From NCBI GenBank assembly GCA_050304615.1, contig JBNLDW010000015.1:1-64000 (forward strand): a DNA stretch of 64,000 nucleotides. Direction: 5' to 3'. This DNA is from CBFDBF01 sp050304615. Its GTDB lineage: Bacteria > Pseudomonadota > Gammaproteobacteria > Chromatiales > Chromatiaceae. The notes under the pieces were generated by a model that saw only the letters and a list, made by a program, of their open reading frames with translations, was not told where the DNA came from and did no database searches. Made by a program: the position numbers and the translations under genes. Each line of letters opens with the position of its first letter. Position 1 is the stretch's first letter. Below, one piece after another: positions 51,553-60,370 of the stretch.

Positions 51553-52425
51553 ATGAAGATCAATGAACTGAGCGCATTTATTGCAGTGGCCGAGAGCGGC
51601 TCGTTTTCAACTGCCGCATCCCAGTTATATCTGACTCAACCGGCGGTCAGTAAACGGGTGGCCGCTCTGGAATCAGGACTAGGGGTACAGCTGTTTGACC
51701 GCATCGGCAGGGGTATCTCCCTAACCGAGGCTGGACGTCAGCTACTACCACGCGCCCACCACATGCTGGATGAGATGGCAGACATCCAGCGTGCGCTCTC
51801 TAACCTGAGCGGGAGTATAAGCGGCACCCTGAGTATAGGTACCTCTCACCATATAGGCCTGCATCGTCTACCGCCAGTACTGAAAAGATTTAGCCAAAAC
51901 TATCCTGAGGTGACACTGGATATCAAATTTTTAGGCTCTGAAAGAGTATGCAGTCAGGTTGAACACGCTGGGCTGGAGCTGGGGATTGTAACCCTCCCTA
52001 CCGAGCCATCATCCAATCTTAAATTGGTGGAAATATGGCATGATCCACTGGAGTTTGTGACCAGTCAGGACCACCCCTTGAGCCAAATAGAAAAACCATC
52101 GTTAAAACAACTGCTATCCTTTCCGGCCGTGCTTCCAGGTAGCGGAACCTATACCAGGGATATTCTGGAACAGACCCTGGGTTCCCTTAGTCCCCAGTTG
52201 CAAGTTGCTATATCTACCAACTATTTGGAGACCCTGAAGATGTTGGTAGTCACCGGGCTGGGCTGGGGTCTACTACCACGTACGATGCTCGACATCCAGG
52301 AGATAGAGGTTCTAACCTTCCCTGACCTAAATCCATCCAGGATGCTAGGAATAGTCACCCATCGTCAGCGCACCCTCTCCAATGCCGCACAGGCCATGCT
52401 GCAGAGTTGTATGGGTATTGACTAA
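51553..52425 (+). CDS. LysR-family transcriptional regulator
   Basis: 290 residues. The N-terminal winged helix-turn-helix reads LSAFIAVAESGSFSTAASQL then YLTQPAVSKRVAALE, followed by a periplasmic-binding-protein-like effector domain (GTLSIGTSHHIGLHRLPPVL). It is divergent from leuC with 133 bases between and should control leuCDB and itself. The effector is not evident; an isopropylmalate-like ligand would be a reasonable inference. The start at 51553 has weak AGGG very close by. Confidence 0.93.
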   Translation: MKINELSAFIAVAESGSFSTAASQLYLTQPAVSKRVAALESGLGVQLFDRIGRGISLTEAGRQLLPRAHHMLDEMADIQRALSNLSGSISGTLSIGTSHHIGLHRLPPVLKRFSQNYPEVTLDIKFLGSERVCSQVEHAGLELGIVTLPTEPSSNLKLVEIWHDPLEFVTSQDHPLSQIEKPSLKQLLSFPAVLPGSGTYTRDILEQTLGSLSPQLQVAISTNYLETLKMLVVTGLGWGLLPRTMLDIQEIEVLTFPDLNPSRMLGIVTHRQRTLSNAAQAMLQSCMGID

Positions 52426-52431
52426 CGACTA

Positions 52432-53568
52432 TCACTCAATGCTGTCGGCCACATATCTCCAGGCAATAACCATGGCCAGCAAAGAGATAAACGCCGAGAT
52501 CCCGTAGGTAATTGCCGGACCGGCGCTATCCCACAGGAACCCACTGGCGAGGGTTCCAACTGCACCCCCTGCACCATAACTAAGACCAGAGTATAGTGCC
52601 TGCCCACGACCCTGATGGCGCCCGGTAAAGTAGTGGTTCACCAAATGGATGGAGGCCGCATGAAAACTGCCAAAGGTGGCAGCATGCAACACCTGGGCAG
52701 TGAGGATTAACGATATGGAGTCGGGGAAATTACCGATCAGCAACCAACGCACTGCTGCCAGTAGCAGGCTGACCATCAACACCTTGCGCGCACCCCAGCG
52801 CTGGAGTACCCGATGCATAAACAGAAATACAACCACCTCGGCGATCACGCCAAGCGCCCATAATTGACCGATCACAGTCTTGGTATAGCCAACCGACTCC
52901 ATATATATTGAGTAGAAGGCATAATAGACGCCATGTCCGGTCTGCATCAGGAAACAGACCACAAAGAAGGCGATTACTGCCGGTAGTTTTAGTAACGACA
53001 AGATAGATGGCTGGCTGGTTGGATGCGCTGCTGGGTCAGGATCCTTGACTATCATGCTGGAGATCCAGAGCGCCAGGTAGATCCCAAACAGTACAGGTAA
53101 TATCACTGCCGGACCTTGCAGATCCACCAACATTCCAACTATCACTACAGTAACGATAAAACCGACAGATCCCCATAGCCGAATCCTGGCATACTCCGAA
53201 ACCCGAGCTCCCAGATGACGCAGTGTGACCACTTCAAACTGCGGCAGAACAGCATTCCAGAAGAAGCTAAACAGGACCATAGCCAGCCCCAACTCCCAGA
53301 ATCCGTATAGCCAGAAAACCGAAACAAACATGGCAGCCGTAAGCATGGTGCCCAGGCGCACAATTAACATACGGTGGCCCAGGTGATCTCCCAGCCAACC
53401 CCAAACAAATGGGGCAATGAACTTGGTCGCCATAGGAATTGCCATTAACTGGCCAATGGCGACCGCATCAAAATCAAGGCTTTTTAGATAGAGGCTCCAA
53501 TATGGGGCCAGCGTCCCCAGGGCCGCGAAATATAATAGATAAAAAGTGGAGAGGCGCCAATAAGGCAT
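52432..53568 (-). CDS. MFS permease (3-phenylpropionate/sugar-permease-like)
   Basis: 378 residues with about 12 transmembrane helices. MFS_1-like features: FAALGTLAPYWSLYL at the N-terminus and WLGDHLGHRMLIVRLG as the cytoplasmic loop 2-3 motif. It resembles the HcaT/LacY-related group. Substrate unknown. It is convergent with the LysR gene (7 bases between stops) and 31 bases downstream of aroC on the same strand. Confidence 0.88.
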   Translation of the reverse strand: MPYWRLSTFYLLYFAALGTLAPYWSLYLKSLDFDAVAIGQLMAIPMATKFIAPFVWGWLGDHLGHRMLIVRLGTMLTAAMFVSVFWLYGFWELGLAMVLFSFFWNAVLPQFEVVTLRHLGARVSEYARIRLWGSVGFIVTVVIVGMLVDLQGPAVILPVLFGIYLALWISSMIVKDPDPAAHPTSQPSILSLLKLPAVIAFFVVCFLMQTGHGVYYAFYSIYMESVGYTKTVIGQLWALGVIAEVVVFLFMHRVLQRWGARKVLMVSLLLAAVRWLLIGNFPDSISLILTAQVLHAATFGSFHAASIHLVNHYFTGRHQGRGQALYSGLSYGAGGAVGTLASGFLWDSAGPAITYGISAFISLLAMVIAWRYVADSIE

Positions 53569-53598
53569 AACAGAGAGACTAGGTTCTAGCCACTGATA

Positions 53599-54699
53599 TT
53601 ACTTTACCGCTGACGGGATCACCGGGGTTACTGTGTGCACATCCTGATTTTGAGCACGCTGGCGTAACAGATGATCCATCAGGACAATTGCCACCATTGC
53701 CTCGGCTATAGGGGTAGCACGAATACCAACACAGGGATCATGCCTACCCTTGGTGATCACCTCTACCGACTCTCCCTTGAGGTTTACACTATTTGCCGGC
53801 AACAGTAGGCTGGAGGTAGGCTTCATAGCGATACTTGCAACTATATCCTGACCACTGGATATACCACCCAAGACACCACCGGCGCGATTGGTTTTAAACC
53901 CATCCGGGGTAATCTCATCACGGTGTTCACTCCCCTTCTGCTCAATGCAGTCGAAACCGGCACCGATCTCCACCCCCTTAACGGCGTTGATACTCATCAG
54001 GGCATGGGCAATATCTGCATCCAGACGATCAAATACCGGCTCGCCCAGTCCCGGTGGCATTCCGGTGGCCACTACATTGATCCGCGCACCAATGGAGTTA
54101 CCCTCTTTGCGCAGTTCATCCATATATTGCTCCATGGCGGTAACCTTGTCCGCATCCGGGCAAAAAAATGGATTGCGCTCTACCTCATCCCAATCGAGGC
54201 TCTCCGCCTTGATCGGCCCAAGTTGTGCCAGATAGCCACGGATTTCTATCCCCTGTCGTTCCCGTAGATACTTTTTCGCAATCGCACCGGCGGCTACCCG
54301 CATTGCGGTCTCACGTGCAGACGAACGGCCTCCGCCACGATAGTCCCGCAACCCGTATTTCTGGGCATAGGTGTAATCGGCATGGCCCGGACGAAAGCGA
54401 TCCATGATCTCGGAATAGTCAGCGGAACGCTGGTCGCTATTGCGAATCAATAGACCGATAGGAGTTCCTGTGGTCTTCCCCTCAAATACCCCAGAGAGGA
54501 TCTCAACCTGATCCAACTCCTGGCGTTGGCTGGTGTGACGGGATTTTCCGGTTCTGCGCCGATCCAGGTCCAGCTGCATATCTGCTGCCGACAGTTCAAG
54601 CCCCGGTGGACAGCCATCCACGACGCAGCCAATGGCAGGTCCGTGCGACTCGCCAAATGAGGTTACGCTAAATAGCTTTCCGATTGTGTTACCAGCCAT
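53599..54699 (-). CDS. aroC: Chorismate synthase
   Basis: 366 residues. Blocks GESHGPAIGCVVDGCPPG, RRRTGKSRHTSQR, GGGRSSARETAMRVAAGA and KGVEIGAGF identify the FMN-dependent enzyme that makes chorismate from EPSP, the last shared step of aromatic synthesis. Full length. It is 12 bases downstream of the TolC-like gene, but a functional link is not evident. Confidence 0.98.
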   Translation of the reverse strand: MAGNTIGKLFSVTSFGESHGPAIGCVVDGCPPGLELSAADMQLDLDRRRTGKSRHTSQRQELDQVEILSGVFEGKTTGTPIGLLIRNSDQRSADYSEIMDRFRPGHADYTYAQKYGLRDYRGGGRSSARETAMRVAAGAIAKKYLRERQGIEIRGYLAQLGPIKAESLDWDEVERNPFFCPDADKVTAMEQYMDELRKEGNSIGARINVVATGMPPGLGEPVFDRLDADIAHALMSINAVKGVEIGAGFDCIEQKGSEHRDEITPDGFKTNRAGGVLGGISSGQDIVASIAMKPTSSLLLPANSVNLKGESVEVITKGRHDPCVGIRATPIAEAMVAIVLMDHLLRQRAQNQDVHTVTPVIPSAVK

Positions 54700-54711
54700 G
54701 GTGAATTGCGC

Positions 54712-56019
54712 CTATTTCAGCCAGCCATTTACCTGTACCAAATCTTCTTTCGACAGGGTTCCAGCTGCCTGTTTCAGCAGCAGGCCGCTCATAATGTAGT
54801 TGTAGCGTACATCGGCATAACTGCTACGGATACGATATAGGTCACGCTGTGCACTAAGGACATCGACCATCGTGCGTGTCCCCACCTCAAATCCAACCTC
54901 TGTGGCCTCAAGTGCACTCTGTGCTGAAACGGTGCTCGCCTTGAGTGCCTCTACCTGGCTTATGCTAGCCAGAACCCCACGGTAGGCATCGCGTACCTGC
55001 CGTTCAACAGAGCGACGCTTCGCATCCAGCCCCTCCTGCGACGCCTCCAAACTATATCTTGCTTCACGACTGCGTGAGAGCACACCACCTCCAGAAAACA
55101 GCGGCATACTGAGCTGCACCCCGACGCTGGAGGAATCGCTGTCGGTTCCAGTGGATAGGTCGGTGCGACTAAGAGATCGTGAACCTACCAGCTCCAGAGT
55201 CGGAAGATGCCCGGCATTCTGTAGCGAGAGATTCTTACGCGCAATGGCGGTATCTTTCATGGCCGCAAGAATAGCCAGATTCTGCTGCTGGGCAGCACTA
55301 CTCCACTGCTCGATATCATCTGGCTGGGGAGGATTCATCGGCAACTCATCGGTCAAAGCAGATAGTGCCGGTGCAGTATCCTTAATGATCTCCCGCAATG
55401 CCTCCTGAGCACTATTTAACTCATTCTCCGCCACGATCAGATCTGCCCGTGACTGATCATATGCGGCCTGCGCCTCATGCACCGATGTAATCGCAATAAG
55501 GCCCACATCAAACCGCTGCTTCGCCTGATCCAGCTGACGAGAGATAGCGGTAGTCTCCGCCTTGGAGAATTTCAGACTATCCTGTGCCGAAAGGACATCA
55601 AAATAGGCCTGCGCCACCCGGGTAATCATCTCCTGCTCTGCCGCTGCAAACTCCAGCTCCGCCTTTGCTACCTGCTCATTTGCCTGGCCGAGCTGAATCC
55701 AATAGTCGGCTCGAATCAGGGGCTGGACGAGGTTCAGACTGGCACTCTTGCTGGTGTAGTCACTGTGTGTCTTGCCGGTAGTCGCGCTCTCGTTATCCTT
55801 GTGAATACGGTCAGCTCCGGCCGACAAAGAGAGATTAGGCAGCAGCAGCGCGCGCGCCTGCGGCTTGGCCTCCATCGCCGCGTTTCTACTGGCCCTTGCC
55901 CCTCGCAGTTGTGCGTCATTCTGCAGCGCCAGATCGTATACCTGCAACAGATCAGCCGCCTCGGCAGGCGGCAAGGTCATAGGCAAAATCAATGCAACTG
56001 TCAGCATCGCTCGCTTCAT
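54712..56019 (-). CDS. TolC-family outer membrane channel protein
   Basis: 435 residues. Signal peptide (AMLTVALILPMTLPPAEA), then the duplicated TolC repeat with long coiled-coil helices: LQVYDLALQNDAQLRGARASR, ANEQVAKAELEFAAAEQEM, and in the second half DAYRGVLASISQVEALKAS. TolC proteins form trimeric channels for type I secretion and drug efflux. No matching adaptor is adjacent; the ABC exporter at 57034 is divergent but close. Confidence 0.93.
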   Translation of the reverse strand: MKRAMLTVALILPMTLPPAEAADLLQVYDLALQNDAQLRGARASRNAAMEAKPQARALLLPNLSLSAGADRIHKDNESATTGKTHSDYTSKSASLNLVQPLIRADYWIQLGQANEQVAKAELEFAAAEQEMITRVAQAYFDVLSAQDSLKFSKAETTAISRQLDQAKQRFDVGLIAITSVHEAQAAYDQSRADLIVAENELNSAQEALREIIKDTAPALSALTDELPMNPPQPDDIEQWSSAAQQQNLAILAAMKDTAIARKNLSLQNAGHLPTLELVGSRSLSRTDLSTGTDSDSSSVGVQLSMPLFSGGGVLSRSREARYSLEASQEGLDAKRRSVERQVRDAYRGVLASISQVEALKASTVSAQSALEATEVGFEVGTRTMVDVLSAQRDLYRIRSSYADVRYNYIMSGLLLKQAAGTLSKEDLVQVNGWLK

Positions 56020-56101
56020 CTACAAATCTCCAATTTTCACGTACTTTCAATAAAATATCAGTAGCTTTGGAAGTATACCATTAACTATGTAAGATATTTG
56101 G

Positions 56102-56953
56102 TCAATTCTGCTCCGCCCCTTCTGTGGCAGCAACCATCGGGGGCACTAGCAGTGTCGGGTCGATCCTCTCCTTGCCAAGGTTCATGCGCCAATCCAGATG
56201 TGATCCGGTGACCCTGCCGGTTGCTCCAATCTCTGCAATGGGATCGCCCTTGCGTACTTGCATCCCCTCCTCTACCAGAATCTTGCTCAAGTGCAGAAAG
56301 GATGAGGTTAGACGATGGCCATGATCTATAATCAGTGTGCCCCCGGAGAAGAACATATCATTGTGAGACATGGTCACTAAGCCGTCAGCCGGGGCCACTA
56401 CCGTGGTACCGGTAGGGGCTGCAATATCCACCCCGAAGTGTGGACGACGCGGCTGTCCATTGAGAATCCGCTGGCTGCCATAGACCCCGGATATAATACC
56501 AGTTGCTGGCCAGATCCAGCCACTAAGAAAATCGGTCCTGGGATCGTCACGTCCCCTGCCCTGAGCTACCAGCTTATTTTCCTCACGAATACGCTTCAGA
56601 TCCTCTGCACTCGGCTCCACCTTGCTTGGGGGCAGGCCATCTATATGCTGAATATTATACTCACGCCGCTCAATCTGCAGTACCACATCCTCTCTGCTGC
56701 CATCTGGATGGAACACCTCCACCCTGCTCTCTGGCCCATGATCACGGCCAAGACCGACTATAAACAGCCCCTCTGGGGATACCCTGACCGGATTACCATC
56801 TACCGTGACCTTGGAACCAGCTGCAACACTACCCTGAAGCATCCCACCCTGGATCCGTGGACCCTCAAACGAGACCTCTGCAGAGACCATACCGGTAGCC
56901 AACAGCAGGGCTGCTGTCATAACCCAATATGCCCTCTGCTTCGTTTTCCTCAT
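56102..56953 (-). CDS. M23-family peptidoglycan endopeptidase (LytM domain)
   Basis: 283 residues. Signal peptide (YWVMTAALLLATGMVSA), an N-terminal beta-rich domain, then the M23 domain with HFGVDIAAPTGTTV (first zinc ligands His and Asp) and IIDHGHRLTSSFLHL (HxH). Both ligand sets are intact, so an active glycyl-glycine or D-Ala-mDAP endopeptidase is expected in the periplasm. It is divergent from the ABC exporter and followed by the TolC-like gene on the same strand. Confidence 0.93.
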   Translation of the reverse strand: MRKTKQRAYWVMTAALLLATGMVSAEVSFEGPRIQGGMLQGSVAAGSKVTVDGNPVRVSPEGLFIVGLGRDHGPESRVEVFHPDGSREDVVLQIERREYNIQHIDGLPPSKVEPSAEDLKRIREENKLVAQGRGRDDPRTDFLSGWIWPATGIISGVYGSQRILNGQPRRPHFGVDIAAPTGTTVVAPADGLVTMSHNDMFFSGGTLIIDHGHRLTSSFLHLSKILVEEGMQVRKGDPIAEIGATGRVTGSHLDWRMNLGKERIDPTLLVPPMVAATEGAEQN

Positions 56954-57033
56954 CCCCTTTCCCCTGAATGGCTGCTAAAGTATCTCCCTATGATACTGCA
57001 ACCGTTAACAAATTGAACCAAGATAGGGAAAAC

Positions 57034-58842
57034 ATGACCCCTGCGAGAGAGACCCTACGCTCTGCCAACTACAGTTGGCGTGAATTGACCGGCATGGTGC
57101 TCCAGCACCGCAAGGAGCTGCTGGCCGCCAATGCCATCGCCATACTGGGGGCCATGTTTAGTGTGCCGATCCCACTGCTGATCCCGCTGTTGGTGGATGA
57201 GGTGCTGCTGCAGCAACCGGGGCGTTCGGTGGCAATCATAAATACACTGTTTCCAACCAGCTGGCATGGGCCGGTACTATATATCCTAGCGATCCTTTTG
57301 CTGACCTTGATGCTACGGCTGATTTCGCTGGTTTTAGGTGTGTGGCAAATGCGGCAGTTCACCGCCATCTCTAAGGAGGTAACCTTCCGTATTCGACGCA
57401 GCCTGTTGCGGCGGCTGGAACAGGTCTCTATGGCAGAGTATGAGACCCTCGGCAGTGGTACCGTCGCCTCTCATCTGGTCACCGATATAGATGCCGTGGA
57501 CAATTTTATCGGTGTGGCCACCAGCAAATTCCTGGTTGCCATACTCAGTATCATCGGCACCGCTGTGATACTGCTCTGGATGAACTGGCAACTGGCCCTA
57601 TTTATCCTGCTACTGAATCCGCTGGTCATCTACATCACCACTAAGTTTGGACACAAGGTTAAGCGCCTAAAAAAGAGAGAGAACAGCGCCTACCAGCTGT
57701 TTCAGGAGTCACTCGCAGAGACCCTGGATGCCATCCAACAGATCCGTGCCAGCAACCGTGAGCAGCACTATATATCCCGCATCATCAACAAGGCTAGTGA
57801 TATCTGCCACCACTCTACCGCGTTTGCCTGGAAGAGCGATGCCGCACAGCGCCTCTCCTTCACCGTCTTTATGTTCGGGTTCGATATCTTCCGTGCAGTC
57901 AGTATGCTCATGGTGCTATTTTCCGACCTGACTATAGGTCAGATGCTGGCCGTATTCTCCTACCTATGGTTTATGATGGGACCGGTGCAGGAGGTGTTGG
58001 CAATTCAGTACAGCTATAATGGGGCACACGCCGCCCTGGATAGGCTTAACCGGCTACTTGGTATCAAACTGGAGCCGGACTACCCACATCTGGAGAATCC
58101 GTTTGCCGAACAGGCCACTGTCTCCATCCAGATAGATCATCTCTGCTTCCGCTACGGTGATGGCCCTCTAATACTCAACGATATCTCTCTGCAGATTCAA
58201 CGAGGCGAAAAGGTGGCGTTGGTTGGGGCCAGTGGTGGTGGCAAGAGTACCCTGGTGCAGGTACTCCTGGGGCTGTATCCACCCACCTCTGGAGAGATCT
58301 GCTTTGATCATGTTCCGGTGTCAAAGATCGGCATGGATGTGGTGCGCAATAACGTAGCAACGGTGCTGCAACACCCAGCGCTATTCAACGACAGCGTACG
58401 GATGAACCTGACCCTGGGGCTGGAATATGACGATGCGCAGCTGTGGCAGGCGCTACAGATTGCCCAGTTAGACGAAGTCATACAGGGGCTACCTAAACAG
58501 CTAGACACCCTGATCGGACGGAATGGTATTCGTCTCTCTGGTGGGCAACAGCAACGACTGGCAGTAGCACGCATGGTACTGAGCAACCCAAAGGTAGTCA
58601 TCCTGGATGAGGCAACCTCGGCCCTGGATAGCAGTATTGAGGCCGAGCTGCACTCTGCTATGCGGGAGTTTCTGCACGACCGTACCACGCTCATCATTGC
58701 CCACCGCCTGAGCGCGGTGAAACAGGCCAATCGGGCATTGGTGTTTGAGGATGGCCATATCGTAGAGGATGGTAGCCACGCTGACCTGATGCGCGAGGAT
58801 GGACTCTATGCCAGCCTATATAAACAGCAGGATAAGCCATAA
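57034..58842 (+). CDS. ABC exporter, fused permease and ATPase
   Basis: 602 residues from the ATG at 57034 (AGGGA upstream; the longer frame from 56968 is unlikely). About six membrane helices (for example VLYILAILLLTLMLRLISLVLG) form a type I exporter membrane domain. The ATPase has Walker A GASGGGKSTLV, signature LSGGQQQRLAVARM, Walker B VVILDEATSALD and the H-loop IIAHRL. No C39 peptidase domain. It resembles MsbA/type I secretion exporters; the substrate is not evident. A TolC-like protein is nearby and divergent. Confidence 0.92.
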   Translation: MTPARETLRSANYSWRELTGMVLQHRKELLAANAIAILGAMFSVPIPLLIPLLVDEVLLQQPGRSVAIINTLFPTSWHGPVLYILAILLLTLMLRLISLVLGVWQMRQFTAISKEVTFRIRRSLLRRLEQVSMAEYETLGSGTVASHLVTDIDAVDNFIGVATSKFLVAILSIIGTAVILLWMNWQLALFILLLNPLVIYITTKFGHKVKRLKKRENSAYQLFQESLAETLDAIQQIRASNREQHYISRIINKASDICHHSTAFAWKSDAAQRLSFTVFMFGFDIFRAVSMLMVLFSDLTIGQMLAVFSYLWFMMGPVQEVLAIQYSYNGAHAALDRLNRLLGIKLEPDYPHLENPFAEQATVSIQIDHLCFRYGDGPLILNDISLQIQRGEKVALVGASGGGKSTLVQVLLGLYPPTSGEICFDHVPVSKIGMDVVRNNVATVLQHPALFNDSVRMNLTLGLEYDDAQLWQALQIAQLDEVIQGLPKQLDTLIGRNGIRLSGGQQQRLAVARMVLSNPKVVILDEATSALDSSIEAELHSAMREFLHDRTTLIIAHRLSAVKQANRALVFEDGHIVEDGSHADLMREDGLYASLYKQQDKP

Positions 58843-58844
58843 AA

Positions 58845-58866
58845 AAACCGCCCGCAGGCGGTTTTT
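58845..58866. terminator. Bidirectional terminator between the ABC exporter and the porin gene
   Basis: AAACCGCC CGCA GGCGGTTT hairpin with A-run on the left and T-run on the right, so it can end transcripts from both sides. Confidence 0.93.
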
Positions 58867-58886
58867 AACTTAGGTAAATGATCTAA

Positions 58887-60146
58887 TCAGAATACCCAGG
58901 CCCAACTCATCTCCACCTCCCACTGATCCATCTCTAGCTCGATTGTCTGGGTGGGAACAAATGGATTAGGACCATCAACTGAGACATTGGGGGCGTACAT
59001 GGCTGCAAAGTTCAGCTCATGGCCCTTGGATGGTATGGCGGTAAAACCGACAGTGTAGTGGTGCTCCATAACGCCTGGGGCGAGTATATTAAACATCATT
59101 TCAGTATCTGGAATTGGCTGTTTAGCATAGTTCCAGCCTAGACGCAGGGTGAAATTGTCTTGCACCTGCCACTGCCAACCAAGTTTGTAGACGGTCATAT
59201 CCTCCCAACCAAAGCCGACACCATCACTGCCACCTAGACACTTATTTGTCTGCCCTACCAAACATCCGGTAGTAAGATTGGACATGGGGTTACTAATGGA
59301 CGCTATATCACCGTACCAGATGCGCTGGATATCGAAATTTATGGCGTGACGTGCTGCCGGCCTAATGGTGAGACCAATAGTTGCAGTTGGTGGAATATCG
59401 AAATCACCACCCTCGGCAAAGAGATCACTATATTGATCAAATTCTGTCATCCAGGTGCGTGACTGATAGCTGGCACCTAAGGTAAGCCAGTCTGTCACAT
59501 CTCCCTGCACACCAAGCTTTACGCCAGCACCATAGGAGTAGTCAAACCTGTTATCGGTAAGGTCGTCGGCGGTACCATCGGCCACCATCGGGGCGAAGCT
59601 TGCAAGTCCACGGGCCTCAAACCGCTGTGCGGCCAAGATAAGACCCACACCCCAGGAGGCACTGTCGCTCCATTTGCGCGAGTAGTTCACGTTGGCAAAC
59701 AGTTGCATCAGATCAACACCGGTGGTACCACCATTAAAGGGGCCAGGGCTGGAGTATTCAGTGTTCATACCACCATTACCGTAGACTGAAACACCAAACG
59801 AGCTATTCTCATCCAGCATGGTGTTCCAACCGAAGTGGGGAATGGCAAACAGGTCCTTGCCGCTATCATAGCTACCTGTAGCAAGTGAACCTGGATTGGT
59901 AGCGGTATATCCACGATCTGGGGAAAATATGGCCATACCAAGATCGACACGATCACCCACCCAGACACTGCCGGCCGGGTTGGTGGCAGCGGCCAGGGCA
60001 CTCTGAGGCATGGCAACACCACTACCCCCAAGACCCTTGTTTTGGGTTCCATAGCCGTGTGAAAAATAGCCGTTGGTGGCAAGGCTTACACTTGGTACCA
60101 CCAGACAGGCCGCTACAGCCACTGACAAGATGTATTGTTTACGCAT
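58887..60146 (-). CDS. OmpP1/FadL/TodX-family outer membrane porin
   Basis: 419 residues. Signal peptide (ILSVAVAACLVVPSVSLA), the FadL N-terminal hatch motif NGYFSHGYGTQNKGLGGSG, and a beta-barrel ending in an aromatic residue (WEVEMSWAWVF). The family carries long-chain fatty acids or other hydrophobic compounds through the outer membrane. Four Cys are rare for the family and two lie close together (TGCLVGQTNKCLGG). Monocistronic. Confidence 0.93.
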   Translation of the reverse strand: MRKQYILSVAVAACLVVPSVSLATNGYFSHGYGTQNKGLGGSGVAMPQSALAAATNPAGSVWVGDRVDLGMAIFSPDRGYTATNPGSLATGSYDSGKDLFAIPHFGWNTMLDENSSFGVSVYGNGGMNTEYSSPGPFNGGTTGVDLMQLFANVNYSRKWSDSASWGVGLILAAQRFEARGLASFAPMVADGTADDLTDNRFDYSYGAGVKLGVQGDVTDWLTLGASYQSRTWMTEFDQYSDLFAEGGDFDIPPTATIGLTIRPAARHAINFDIQRIWYGDIASISNPMSNLTTGCLVGQTNKCLGGSDGVGFGWEDMTVYKLGWQWQVQDNFTLRLGWNYAKQPIPDTEMMFNILAPGVMEHHYTVGFTAIPSKGHELNFAAMYAPNVSVDGPNPFVPTQTIELEMDQWEVEMSWAWVF

Positions 60147-60312
60147 GAACTCCCCCCTCTATTCAGAGATATTCCCGATTTCATCGGTGTTATTTAAGAC
60201 GAAACTTCGGACGAGTCTACCGGAAACTAGACCCTTGCGCTACAGTATAAATAATATGGAATATACTATATAATCATACGGTTATATAACTATATACTCC
60301 TGCTCCCACCGC

Positions 60313-60340
60313 AAGAAAAAGGGGCCAACAGGCCCCTTTT
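60313..60340 (-). terminator. Rho-independent terminator downstream of pnp
   Basis: GGGGCC AACA GGCCCC stem with A-run to the left, which is the T-run on the minus strand, just after the pnp stop. Confidence 0.93.
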
Positions 60341-60370
60341 AGCTAGTTAAAGAAAGAGCACCGCTCCGCT

